Assembly (NCBI RefSeq): GCF_010501075.1
Contig: NZ_QVMN01000010.1
Span: 1-64,000 of the forward strand
DNA length: 64,000 bases
Origin: Dysgonomonas sp. 25
Lineage (GTDB): Bacteria > Bacteroidota > Bacteroidia > Bacteroidales > Dysgonomonadaceae
Reading direction: 5' to 3'
Position numbers and translations under genes: made by a program. Below are positions 53,946 through 62,452 of the stretch, piece after piece. Positions within the stretch are counted from its first letter, which is position 1; each line of letters begins with the position of its first letter. The notes below the pieces were generated by a model. That model was not told the DNA's origin. It was given only the letters and a program-made list of their open reading frames with translations, and made no database searches.

Positions 53946-55307
53946 ATGGAAATCTCTAAACAAGAGGCGGACGAAATCATCCAGCCGATTAAAAAAACCG
54001 ATCTCATCTACCAGATAGAAGATCGCCCCCCATTCAAAGAAGCGTTGTTTGTCGCTTTACAGCATTTACTCGCAATCTTTGTCGCCATCATTACGCCGCC
54101 CCTTATCATAGCGGGAGCATTAGGATTAGATACGGAGACGACAGCATTTCTCGTATCGATGGCTTTGCTGACTTCCGGCGTTTCTACCTTTGTGCAATGC
54201 CGCCGTTTTGGAGCTGTAGGTTCGGGATTGCTCTGTATACAGGGGACGAGTTTCTCTTTTATAGGCCCATTGACAGCCGGATTCGGAGGGATGGGTGTAG
54301 CTGCCCTTCCTATTATCTTCGGCGTTTGCATGGCAGCCTCGCCGGTGGAAATGATTGTCAGCCGCCTGCTAAAATATACCCGCAAAGTGATAACCCCGCT
54401 TGTTTCGGGTATTGTGGTGACGATGATCGGGTTGAGCCTTATCAAAGTAGCTATTATCTCTTGTGGAGGTGGTTTCAGTGCAATGGAGGCAGGAACAATG
54501 GGAAGCTATCAGAATTTACTGTTGGCCGGAATTGTTTTGCTTACTATCATCCTGCTGAATAGCGTAGGCAATAAATACCTGCGCATGGGTTCGATTGTTA
54601 TCGGTTTGATTGTGGGCTATATAATAGCCTATTGCATGGGAATGATTGATTTCTCGCAGCTATCGGGCTTCGGTTCTATAACCGTTCCTGTGCCGTTCAA
54701 ATACGGATTGGGATTTGATGTAGGGGTTTTCATTGCCATAGCGCTGATTTATTTCATCACGTCTATCGAGGCCTACGGAGACATTACCGCCAACTCGATG
54801 ATCGGTGGCGAACCGATCGAAGGGCCTAAGTTTATGAAGCGTGTGCAAGGTGGTATTTTGGGCGATGGTATCAGCTCCCTTTTTGCAGGGATGTTTAATG
54901 CCTTCCCGACTTCCATATTCGCCCAGAATAACGGGTTGATACAATTGACAGGTGTTGCCAGCCGCTATGTAGGATATTATATTGCCGGATTTCTGGTTGT
55001 CCTTAGTGCATTTCCTTTTATCGGAGGGATATTTTCCATTATGCCCGAACCCGTATTGGGTGGTGCTACGTTGTTGATGTTCGGTACAGTAGCCGCTTCG
55101 GGTATACGTATTATTGCTTCGCAGAATATCAACCGTAAGGCTATTCTGGTGTTGGCCGTAAGTTTTGCCTGCGGATTAGGGGTCGAGCTTGTTCCCGATA
55201 TTCTTTCGCAGACACCGGCATGGTTCAAAGGAATTTTCTCTTCCGGCATCGCAACGGGCGGATTAATCGCTATTATCGCCAATCTTGTTATCCGAATTAA
55301 AGAATAA
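53946..55307 (+). CDS. Xanthine/uracil-type nucleobase permease (NCS2 family)
   Basis: A 453-residue inner-membrane symporter with about 12-14 helices. It has the NCS2 features [16 protein letters not shown] near the start, [15 protein letters not shown] and [22 protein letters not shown] near the middle (the sequence often associated with nucleobase and proton coupling), and [14 protein letters not shown]. Its position between guaA and xpt argues for xanthine as substrate over uracil. The next gene starts 7 bases after its stop codon. Confidence 0.92.
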   Translation: MEISKQEADEIIQPIKKTDLIYQIEDRPPFKEALFVALQHLLAIFVAIITPPLIIAGALGLDTETTAFLVSMALLTSGVSTFVQCRRFGAVGSGLLCIQGTSFSFIGPLTAGFGGMGVAALPIIFGVCMAASPVEMIVSRLLKYTRKVITPLVSGIVVTMIGLSLIKVAIISCGGGFSAMEAGTMGSYQNLLLAGIVLLTIILLNSVGNKYLRMGSIVIGLIVGYIIAYCMGMIDFSQLSGFGSITVPVPFKYGLGFDVGVFIAIALIYFITSIEAYGDITANSMIGGEPIEGPKFMKRVQGGILGDGISSLFAGMFNAFPTSIFAQNNGLIQLTGVASRYVGYYIAGFLVVLSAFPFIGGIFSIMPEPVLGGATLLMFGTVAASGIRIIASQNINRKAILVLAVSFACGLGVELVPDILSQTPAWFKGIFSSGIATGGLIAIIANLVIRIKE

Positions 55308-55314
55308 TGATTAT

Positions 55315-55884
55315 ATGAAAATACTGAAAAATCGCATACTGAAAGACGGAAAAAGTTTCGACGGAGGCATCCTCAAAGTAGATAGTTTTATCAATCATCA
55401 GATGGATCCTATTTTGATGAAATCCATTGCTGTGGAATTTGTCCGCCGTTTCGGGAATCTGCCCATCAATAAGATAGTTACCATAGAGGCGAGTGGTATT
55501 GCTCCGGCCATTATGACCGGCTACCTGTTAGAATTGCCTGTGGTATTTGTCAAGAAGGCCGAACCCAAGACAATGGTCAACCCCGTATCGACAACAGCCC
55601 ATTCTTTTACCAAAGACCGTGATTATACGATTTGTATAAGCCGCGACTTTCTGAACGAGAATGATAAAGTCCTCTTTATCGACGACTTTCTGGCAAACGG
55701 TAATGCAGCAATTGCCGTCAACAATCTCGTAAAAGAGGCCGGAGCGGAACTGCTGGGAATGGGATTTATTATCGAAAAGTCGTTTCAGGATGGCGGTGAC
55801 AGGCTTCGCGAATTGGATATTAATGTGGAATCGTTAGCAAAAATTAAGGAATTAGGGAATAATAAGATTATATTTGAGGATTGA
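55315..55884 (+). CDS. xpt: Xanthine phosphoribosyltransferase
   Basis: Converts xanthine and PRPP to XMP, which GuaA then aminates to GMP. The 189-residue protein has [16 protein letters not shown], the PRPP loop [13 protein letters not shown] and [14 protein letters not shown], all as in B. subtilis Xpt. The open frame extends upstream into the permease gene, but [15 protein letters not shown] is the family start; it lies 7 bases after the permease stop. It completes a xanthine uptake and salvage set. Confidence 0.95.
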   Translation: MKILKNRILKDGKSFDGGILKVDSFINHQMDPILMKSIAVEFVRRFGNLPINKIVTIEASGIAPAIMTGYLLELPVVFVKKAEPKTMVNPVSTTAHSFTKDRDYTICISRDFLNENDKVLFIDDFLANGNAAIAVNNLVKEAGAELLGMGFIIEKSFQDGGDRLRELDINVESLAKIKELGNNKIIFED

Positions 55885-55906
55885 TTAACCTATCAACCAG
55901 CAAAAT

Positions 55907-56680
55907 ATGTCAGAAGTATGTAAAAATTGCGGACAAACAGCAACAGGTAACTATTGCCCCGATTGCGGACAGACGATGCATACCGGACGAATAGACCTGC
56001 ACCACATAATACACGATTTTCTTCATGGAGTGCTCCACGTAGATAAAGGAATCCTTTTCACAATCAAAGAATTAACTCTACGTCCCGGGCAAACCATCCG
56101 TAACTATCTGGAAGGTAAACGCGCCAAGTATTTCAAGCCTTTTGCCTATGTTTTCATTTTGGCTACTATCTATACGGTGATTATGCATTTTATCGGAGTG
56201 CCTATTATAGATGCCAATGATTTTCAGATATCTTCCCGGCCTATACTAGATAGTCCTATTATGCTAACAATGAATGAAATAATAAGGTCTCTATTTAGCA
56301 TAGTTAATGATCATACAGCCATTTCTACATTGTTATTACTCCCTTTATATGCATTAGGTTCTTTTTTAATTTATAGGAAGGAAAAATATAATTATGGCGA
56401 ACATCTGGTCATTAATTCCTATATACACGGGCATGCAATGCTGTTACAAATACTTTCTATCCCTGTGAGCTATTATGTATCAAATCTAAAAGTATTGATG
56501 CTTGTAACCCCTCTCTCTCTCCTTTTAATAGGTTATATGTATTTCAATGTATTTAATAAATATAAAATGATACCCCGGATTTCGTTACCTTTCCTTGCTT
56601 ATTTTTTAGGATATATATTTTCTATTTTTGTATTAGGAGGGATTTTTAGTGGTATCATTATCTTTAAATTGAACTTATGA
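55907..56680 (+). CDS. DUF3667 membrane protein
   Basis: A 257-residue protein. An N-terminal zinc-ribbon-like motif (CKNCGQTATGNYCPDCGQ) is followed by a conserved amphipathic helix (IDLHHIIHDFLHGVLHVDKG, RPGQTIRNYLEGKR) and about four or five membrane helices (from about residue 85). These are the marks of DUF3667, a Bacteroidetes family of unknown function. The gene starts 22 bases after xpt, but its lower GC content from about 56200 on differs from its neighbours. Confidence 0.82.
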   Translation: MSEVCKNCGQTATGNYCPDCGQTMHTGRIDLHHIIHDFLHGVLHVDKGILFTIKELTLRPGQTIRNYLEGKRAKYFKPFAYVFILATIYTVIMHFIGVPIIDANDFQISSRPILDSPIMLTMNEIIRSLFSIVNDHTAISTLLLLPLYALGSFLIYRKEKYNYGEHLVINSYIHGHAMLLQILSIPVSYYVSNLKVLMLVTPLSLLLIGYMYFNVFNKYKMIPRISLPFLAYFLGYIFSIFVLGGIFSGIIIFKLNL

Positions 56681-56705
56681 TTTCATTGATCTACCATTTT
56701 ATCTG

Positions 56706-57410
56706 ATGGAAAAAACAATCTTCTATACGCCCGATATTGCCGTTTCTACGGAATTGCCCGAAGAAGAAGGCAAACATGCTGTGCGTGTTTTGCGCAAGAC
56801 CGAAGGCGATGAAATATACCTCACCGACGGGAAAGGCCATTTCTATGACGCTAAGATTATCGAAGCCAATCCCAAGCATTGCTTTGTCGAAATCGCTAAC
56901 AGGATAGAAGCCCCTAAAAACTGGAATTTCAATCTGCAGATAGCTTTTGCCCCGACCAAGAATATCGACCGCATCGAATGGTTTGCCGAGAAAGCGACCG
57001 AAATAGGCATCGACCATTTTTCGCCTGTCCTCTGCCGCTATTCGGAGCGGAAAGAAATCAAATTGCCGCGAATAGAGAAAATACTCGTTTCGGCCATGAA
57101 GCAGTCCCAAAAAGCAATCCTCCCGCAATTGGACGAGATGATACCCTTTGCTAAATTCATCCAACAACCATTCGAGGGGAGGAAATTTATTGCCCATTGC
57201 TACGATGGCGAAAAGTCCTTATTGAAAGATACTTACCACAAAGGCGAAAATGTCCTTATCCTTATCGGCCCCGAAGGAGACTTCAGCGAAGAGGAGGTAC
57301 AAAAAGCGATAGAAGCCGGATTCGAACCTATTTCGTTAGGCGAAAGCCGCCTCAGAACAGAAACTGCCGCTTTGGTTGCCTGCCATTCTATTCATGCGCT
57401 GAATTGGTAA
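56706..57410 (+). CDS. rsmE: 16S rRNA (uracil(1498)-N3)-methyltransferase
   Basis: SPOUT-family enzyme that methylates U1498 of 16S rRNA. The 234-residue protein has the N-terminal PUA-like domain (ATEEGKHAVRVL-type segment EEEGKHAVRVLRKTEGDEI), the knot motifs LIGPEGDFSEEEV and LGESRLRTETAAL, and the helix AEKATEIGIDHFSPV. Standard length. It lies 25 bases after the DUF3667 gene. Confidence 0.95.
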   Translation: MEKTIFYTPDIAVSTELPEEEGKHAVRVLRKTEGDEIYLTDGKGHFYDAKIIEANPKHCFVEIANRIEAPKNWNFNLQIAFAPTKNIDRIEWFAEKATEIGIDHFSPVLCRYSERKEIKLPRIEKILVSAMKQSQKAILPQLDEMIPFAKFIQQPFEGRKFIAHCYDGEKSLLKDTYHKGENVLILIGPEGDFSEEEVQKAIEAGFEPISLGESRLRTETAALVACHSIHALNW

Positions 57411-57509
57411 TCCTTTGACTATCTGTCCTTCCTCTTAAACTACGTTAACTTCCCGAACATATCATATTGAAGCTTGTTTTAATACCATAAATATTAAAAC
57501 GTCAATAAT

Positions 57510-57965
57510 ATGTTAGCCAACGGAACAAAAGCACCCGACTTCAAGCTCAATTGTACTCCCGATCAGGAGTTAGGTCTTAGCGAACTAAAAGGGAAAAATG
57601 TAATTCTTGTCTTCTATCCGGCGGATTGGAGCCCCGTATGCAGTGACGAGATGTCGCTCTTCAATCTTTCCCTTCCCTTGTTCGAGAAGCACAACGCAAT
57701 TGTGATTGGTATCTCGGTAGACAGCAAATGGTCGCACATGGCTTTTGCCAAGGAGCGCCAACTTAAATTTCCTCTTTTAGCCGATTTCGAGCCGAAAGGA
57801 GCGATTTCGAAGCTATACGAATCGTATGATGAAAAAGGACATAGCAAACGCTCGATATACCTCATCGACAAAGATGGGGTTATCCGCTGGAGCTACCTCT
57901 CGCCCGAAGGAATCAATCCGGGTGTCGACGGCGTTTTGGATGCATTAGAGAAACTAACGAAATAA
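57510..57965 (+). CDS. AhpE/BCP-type peroxiredoxin
   Basis: A 151-residue cytoplasmic peroxiredoxin with the peroxidatic site FYPADWSPVCSDE (Cys at about 47; PxxxSxxC pattern) and the later conserved arginine-containing RSIYLIDKDGVIR. No second resolving cysteine is obvious, so it looks like a 1-Cys or AhpE-type enzyme that needs an external thiol reductant. The next gene, 10 bases downstream, is a cytoplasmic CxxC oxidoreductase that could supply it. Confidence 0.87.
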   Translation: MLANGTKAPDFKLNCTPDQELGLSELKGKNVILVFYPADWSPVCSDEMSLFNLSLPLFEKHNAIVIGISVDSKWSHMAFAKERQLKFPLLADFEPKGAISKLYESYDEKGHSKRSIYLIDKDGVIRWSYLSPEGINPGVDGVLDALEKLTK

Positions 57966-57975
57966 AACAAAAGAT

Positions 57976-58488
57976 ATGGCACTAAGAGAAGCGGTCAGCA
58001 AAAAAGACCATATACAGGGCAGTACCAATGCCCCTATCGAATTGGTTGAGTATGGAGATTATCAATGCCCTTATTGCGGGCAGGCATATTATGTAGTGAA
58101 GAAGATACAAAAAGAATTGGGCGATAAGCTGAAATTCGTTTTTCGTAACTTCCCACTGACGAATATACATCGCTATGCAGCAAGCGCAGCAATTGCCTCC
58201 GAAGTAGCAGGCGGTATGAAAAAATTCTGGGAAATGCATGATATGCTGTTTGAGAATCAAGAACATCTTGACGACAGCCATTTATTACAATATGCCGACG
58301 AACTCGATTTGGATGTTGAAAAATTCGAATCAGACTTTTCCAACCCGAAGTACACAAGCAAAGTAGAGGGAGATCTGGAGAGTGGATTAAGAAGTGGAGT
58401 AAACGGAACACCTTCGTTTTTCATCAATGGTGAGAAATATGAAGGCGAAATGACAGCCGAAGCTATTTTAGCATTTGCAGGGTTGTAA
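57976..58488 (+). CDS. DsbA-family thioredoxin-fold protein without a signal peptide
   Basis: A 170-residue DsbA-like protein. The redox motif is YGDYQCPYCGQAYYVV (CPYC at about 33-36), a helical insert follows with MKKFWEMHDMLFENQEHLDD, and the cis-proline loop is NGTPSFFINGE. There is no N-terminal signal peptide, so it is predicted to be cytoplasmic, which is unusual for an oxidising DsbA and fits a reductant or isomerase-type role. It is in an operon with the peroxiredoxin 10 bases upstream. Confidence 0.87.
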   Translation: MALREAVSKKDHIQGSTNAPIELVEYGDYQCPYCGQAYYVVKKIQKELGDKLKFVFRNFPLTNIHRYAASAAIASEVAGGMKKFWEMHDMLFENQEHLDDSHLLQYADELDLDVEKFESDFSNPKYTSKVEGDLESGLRSGVNGTPSFFINGEKYEGEMTAEAILAFAGL

Positions 58489-58508
58489 TATTTTCATTTC
58501 ATCTATAG

Positions 58509-58545
58509 ATAAGGCTTTCTGATTTCAGGAAGCCTTATTGCTTTT
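58509..58545. terminator. Bidirectional terminator between the DsbA-like and flippase genes
   Basis: AAGGCTTTCTGA and TCAGGAAGCCTT form a 12-base-pair stem (one GU pair) with a 2-base loop, followed by ATTGCTTTTATTTTTTG. The two genes converge on it. Confidence 0.82.
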
Positions 58546-60016
58546 ATTTTTTGAACCACCCTCTGAAATCGTTGAATGTGAATACTTTTCTTAGATTAAT
58601 CAACGCATATGCCACCGCAACAGCCAGCAAAACACTGCCGATTATGTACCTGTATTCCCCTTGGAAGCGGATAATATAAAACAATCCTCCTACCAGTAAC
58701 AGGTTGACTAAAATCATCAGTATATTTTTCCCATCCCAACGGAAAGAAGTCAGCTTCATCCCCATTATAAGAACCGTCAGCAGATACACCACATATGCCG
58801 CCAGATAGCCCATGCCCACAGCATCCAGCCCATAAGACGGAAAGAGGTAGTATGCCACGCCCAGAAACGAGCCATAGAATAGTACTTCGGAGATTAAAAA
58901 CATCACACCCTTATTCCTGGCGAGCAAGACGAAGGCTATCGGCCACGAAAGCACTTTGAGGAAGGTACCCAATACAAACCATTCGAGTAGGGTAGATGCC
59001 TGTCCGAATTCGGCAGAATAGAGAATCGTCAGCACCCAATCGGAGAAAAGGAGCATCCCCATAACAATGGGCGAAGCGATGACAAGTACAATATAACTTT
59101 GCTCGTTGATGAGCTTGTTCGATTCTTCTTTCTGTTCCGCAATAGCTGACAAGCGGGGGAAAAAATCCGTCCCCATCGAACGGAGAATCAATCCTAAATA
59201 GACAGTTGTAATAGTCCATACCGCCTGAAACAATCCGGCTATCTGAATATCCATCATGCGGATAAGATAGGTGCGGATAAGAAACATGCTCACCGTGTAG
59301 ATGATATTCGAAAGGACAATAAACAAGCCCAGTTTGAGCGTGCTCAATCCAACCTCGAATGCCTCTTTGTTATCTACCTTTACCGGCTGGATTTTCAGTT
59401 TACGGTAATAATATTCGGCGCAGATGTACAATATCACGCTGCTGACGATAAGCGCGGGAATAATTCCCTCTGTACCTAAGAAATAATAAAGCGGAACAAC
59501 TGCCAGCAAGCCGAAAAAACTCGCCCATATAGCCGATTTTGCCATATAGCCGATGCGCTGCATCCCCTGCATGACTACCGAACGACCTGTTGCCATTGTA
59601 GAGAAGAAAATGCAGACGGACAAAGCGGCTATTGCCATCGAATACTGCGGATCGCCGAAAGCCCAGAGGCTGATAGGCATACAAAAAACAATACACGTAA
59701 ACAGCCCGATCCAAGCCGTCAGCCAGAACCATTGTTTGAGGATAGCAATTACTTTGTTGAGGTGTTGCCCGTCATCTTTGGCGGCAGCTGCGGCAATATC
59801 TTTCACCCCTCCCGTGTCGATACCCAGATTGGTTACCGAGCGGGTGAGATCGATGATCGATTGGTAAACGCCTATCAGCCCCACGCCCGTTTTACTGAGC
59901 AGGACGGCAATAATCTTGGTACGTATTATGCCGATGATAATCGTCACCACCTGCGAACCGCCGAATATACTCGTCGATTTCAGGATTCGGTTATATGAAT
60001 CGTTTTGTTTTGCCAA
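58544..60016 (-). CDS. O-antigen/polysaccharide flippase (Wzx-like, MATE/MOP superfamily)
   Basis: A 490-residue inner-membrane protein with about 12-14 helices. It has the polysaccharide-flippase opening SYNRILKSTSIFGGSQVVTI, and DLTRSVTNLGIDTGGVKDIA, ARNKGVMFLISEVLFYG and a C-terminal membrane block. It flips lipid-linked oligosaccharide repeats across the inner membrane. No glycosyltransferase cluster is adjacent; it is an isolated gene with its own promoter. Confidence 0.88.
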   Translation of the reverse strand: MAKQNDSYNRILKSTSIFGGSQVVTIIIGIIRTKIIAVLLSKTGVGLIGVYQSIIDLTRSVTNLGIDTGGVKDIAAAAAKDDGQHLNKVIAILKQWFWLTAWIGLFTCIVFCMPISLWAFGDPQYSMAIAALSVCIFFSTMATGRSVVMQGMQRIGYMAKSAIWASFFGLLAVVPLYYFLGTEGIIPALIVSSVILYICAEYYYRKLKIQPVKVDNKEAFEVGLSTLKLGLFIVLSNIIYTVSMFLIRTYLIRMMDIQIAGLFQAVWTITTVYLGLILRSMGTDFFPRLSAIAEQKEESNKLINEQSYIVLVIASPIVMGMLLFSDWVLTILYSAEFGQASTLLEWFVLGTFLKVLSWPIAFVLLARNKGVMFLISEVLFYGSFLGVAYYLFPSYGLDAVGMGYLAAYVVYLLTVLIMGMKLTSFRWDGKNILMILVNLLLVGGLFYIIRFQGEYRYIIGSVLLAVAVAYALINLRKVFTFNDFRGWFKK

Positions 60017-60039
60017 CTATATAAGGTTTAGACCGATAA

Positions 60040-60047
60040 CAAAGGTA
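60040..60047 (-). promoter_or_regulatory. -7 promoter element for the flippase
   Basis: Minus-strand TACCTTTG (TAnnTTTG), 24 bases before the flippase start codon. Confidence 0.55.
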
Positions 60048-60268
60048 ATCAAAAACCATCGAAAAGAAAGAAATTAAATAGAATGTTTGAATTCGCAGAA
60101 TTGTGACTAAATGAGCTGTCTTGTTCGGATAATCAATCGTTGTGCTGTATAATTGCTGAAATTGCTTTCAAATAGAAAAATGTATGCAAAGTGATCGTCC
60201 GATAAATTATAATCACTACCTTTATGCTCTATTTAACCTCATATATAACTAAATAATTTCGAAAACGT

Positions 60269-61549
60269 ATGAAAAGAGACACTGCTATCTTTGATATTAT
60301 CGAGAAAGAATACCAGCGCCAATTGAAAGGTATAGAGTTAATTGCCTCCGAAAACTTTGTCAGCCAGCAAGTGATGGAAGCAATGGGTTCGGTTTTGACC
60401 AATAAATATGCCGAAGGCTATCCGGGGAAACGTTATTATGGGGGGTGCGAAATAGTAGACCAAAGCGAGCAATTGGCAATAGACCGCCTGAAACAGCTAT
60501 TCGGAGCCGAATATGCCAATGTGCAACCGCATTCGGGTGCACAAGCCAATGCTGCCGTATTTATTGCCTGCATGCAACCGGGAGACAAATTCCTTGGATT
60601 GAACCTTTCGCATGGAGGACACCTTTCGCACGGTTCGCCTGTGAATTTCTCGGGATTGGTTTACCATGCGTTGGAGTACAATGTAAAAGAAGATACCGGC
60701 TTAGTCGATTACGAGCAGATGGAACAGGTTGCCCGAAGCGAAAAGCCCAAACTGATTATAGCAGGAGCCTCGGCTTATTCCCGCGATTGGGATTACGCCC
60801 GCATCCGCAAAATTGCAGATTCGGTAGGAGCGCTTTTTTTGGTGGATATGGCACATCCTGCCGGACTGATTGCTGCCGGATTGCTTAATAATCCGCTTCC
60901 ACATGCGCATATCGTGACTACCACAACGCACAAAACGCTTCGTGGGCCACGCGGAGGGGCTATCTTGGTAGGCAAGGACTTCGAAAATCCTTGGGGCAAG
61001 AAAACACTGAAAGGCGAAACACGCATGATGTCGGCATTGCTCGATTCTGCCGTATTCCCGGGCATACAGGGAGGACCACTGGAGCACGTTATTGCCGCTA
61101 AGGCTGTTTCGTTTGCCGAAGCGTTAGATCCTTCGTACAAGGAATATCAGACACAGGTGAAAAAGAATGCAGCCGTTATGGCACAGGCATTTATGGATAT
61201 GGGCTATAAGGTAATTTCGGGAGGTACGGATAATCACAGCATGCTTATCGACCTTCGCCCTAAGTTCCCTGAACTGACAGGTAAATTAGCTGAGAAGGCG
61301 CTTGTAGCAGCCGATATCACGACTAATAAAAATATGGTTCCGTTCGATAGCCGCAGCCCGTTCCTTACATCGGGATTGCGTTTCGGAACTCCCGCTCTTA
61401 CGACAAGAGGTGTAAAAGAACCGCTGATGGGCGAAGTGGTGGAATTGATAGATCGTGTCCTTTCTGCGCCGGAAGATGAGGCTTCTATCAAAGCAGTTCG
61501 CGAGAAGGTGAATAGTATTATGAAAGATTATCCGCTCTTTGCGTGGTAA
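60269..61549 (+). CDS. glyA: Serine hydroxymethyltransferase
   Basis: PLP enzyme that interconverts serine and glycine while passing the one-carbon unit to tetrahydrofolate. The 426-residue protein has [10 protein letters not shown] near the N-terminus, [12 protein letters not shown], the PLP lysine in [14 protein letters not shown], and [12 protein letters not shown]. The product feeds FolD (36 kb). A TACCTTTA element (one mismatch to TAnnTTTG) is at 60217-60224. A strong terminator follows. Confidence 0.98.
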   Translation: MKRDTAIFDIIEKEYQRQLKGIELIASENFVSQQVMEAMGSVLTNKYAEGYPGKRYYGGCEIVDQSEQLAIDRLKQLFGAEYANVQPHSGAQANAAVFIACMQPGDKFLGLNLSHGGHLSHGSPVNFSGLVYHALEYNVKEDTGLVDYEQMEQVARSEKPKLIIAGASAYSRDWDYARIRKIADSVGALFLVDMAHPAGLIAAGLLNNPLPHAHIVTTTTHKTLRGPRGGAILVGKDFENPWGKKTLKGETRMMSALLDSAVFPGIQGGPLEHVIAAKAVSFAEALDPSYKEYQTQVKKNAAVMAQAFMDMGYKVISGGTDNHSMLIDLRPKFPELTGKLAEKALVAADITTNKNMVPFDSRSPFLTSGLRFGTPALTTRGVKEPLMGEVVELIDRVLSAPEDEASIKAVREKVNSIMKDYPLFAW

Positions 61550-61569
61550 ATTTCTCTCGAAAAGAATAG

Positions 61570-61600
61570 AAGCTGTCCGGTCATCGGGCAGCTTTTTTTT
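61570..61600 (+). terminator. Intrinsic terminator of glyA
   Basis: AAGCTGTCCG and CGGGCAGCTT pair (one GU) around GTCAT and run into eight T residues. It begins about 20 bases after the glyA stop. Confidence 0.92.
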
Positions 61601-61735
61601 ATGAAAATGTATATTGTTTACGTTTTTTTTCGTTCCTTTGCTGAAGTATAGCAATACAAATTATGTGGCACAATTCAACCATATTCTTATTTAAGATTCG
61701 TTTTATCAACCTGATAGTTGAAAAAATGAGACTTC

Positions 61736-61785
61736 CACACACACACACACACACACGAAATATAATGAATATTTCGGATTAATCA
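61736..61785. repeat. (CA)n tract with conserved flank, copy 3
   Basis: About 10.5 CA units (61736-61756), followed by GAAATATAATGAATATTTC and GGATTAATC, closely matching the flanks of the tracts at 28-52 and 14093-14142. It lies about 700 bases upstream of FISUMP C. Confidence 0.8.
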
Positions 61786-61950
61786 AAATTTCCAGAGTCC
61801 TTTTTTTAGAAAAAAGTAAACAAGTAGACAAGTATACGAGTACACGAGAATGGTATAAACTTGTTTACTGGTCAACTCGTCTACTTGTCAACTCAATAAT
61901 ATTTGCTTGTGTTAATGTCAGGGGTATTTCCGGCTGCGACAGCCGTACCT

Positions 61951-61990
61951 ACCTCCCCCCGGCCCCCTCCATAAGAGGGGGAGCGAGGGG
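61951..61990. repeat. C/G-rich block upstream of FISUMP C
   Basis: ACCTCCCCCCGGCCCCCTCC followed by ATAAGAGGGGGAGCGAGGGG, an imperfect palindrome like those at 14161, 46750 and 63680. Confidence 0.7.
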
Positions 61991-62037
61991 CAATATTTCA
62001 GTTAACAGTGAGCAGTCAACAGTCAACAACAATACTT

Positions 62038-62112
62038 TGTCATGCCGAACCTTGTGTGAGGCATCCCGCCCCGTTATCGGAAAGAGATCCCTCGTATCCA
62101 CTCAGGATGACA
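62038..62112. repeat. REP-like palindromic repeat, copy 3
   Basis: Begins TGTCATGCCGAACCTTGTG, has GAGGCATCCCGCCCCG and GAGATCCCTCGTATCC in the middle, and ends CTCAGGATGACA. A second, right-half copy (AAGAGATCCCTCG ... TCGGGATGACA) is at 62361-62391. Confidence 0.72.
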
Positions 62113-62254
62113 ATAAAACTAACAGCTATCAGTCAACGGATAACAGTCTAATGTTGCCGCGCCTTTTAGGGCGTGGATATGATTGCATCTTTCAGGAGAT
62201 GACTTTAGTCAAAGGATATTTGGCTAAAGCCCTTTTTGAACTAACCCTTCGAGA

Positions 62255-62274
62255 CCTCCACTTAAAAGTGGAGG
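62255..62274. repeat. Perfect 20-base palindrome
   Basis: CCTCCACTTAAAAGTGGAGG is fully self-complementary except for its centre. It is one of several short palindromes in the repeat-rich stretch 61800-62400 upstream of FISUMP C. Confidence 0.65.
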
Positions 62275-62324
62275 CAATTAAAAAGGATATATATGCGTGG
62301 GGTCGCCCGCAAAGCAATATATCA

Positions 62325-62344
62325 GGCAGACACACTGGTCTGCC
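62325..62344. repeat. 20-base imperfect palindrome
   Basis: GGCAGACACACTGGTCTGCC has 7-base outer arms with one mismatch in the centre. It sits 50 bases after the preceding palindrome, and the half REP-like copy (62361-62391) follows. The region contains no convincing gene; the frame across 62037-62456 is built from these repeats. Confidence 0.55.
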
Positions 62345-62452
62345 CCTACATGAAAACCGAAAGAGATCCCTCGTGTCCACTCGGGATGACAAAGCTAACA
62401 ATGCAATAATTTTCAAATATTCGAATTTACTAATTTCCAAATTGATATTATT

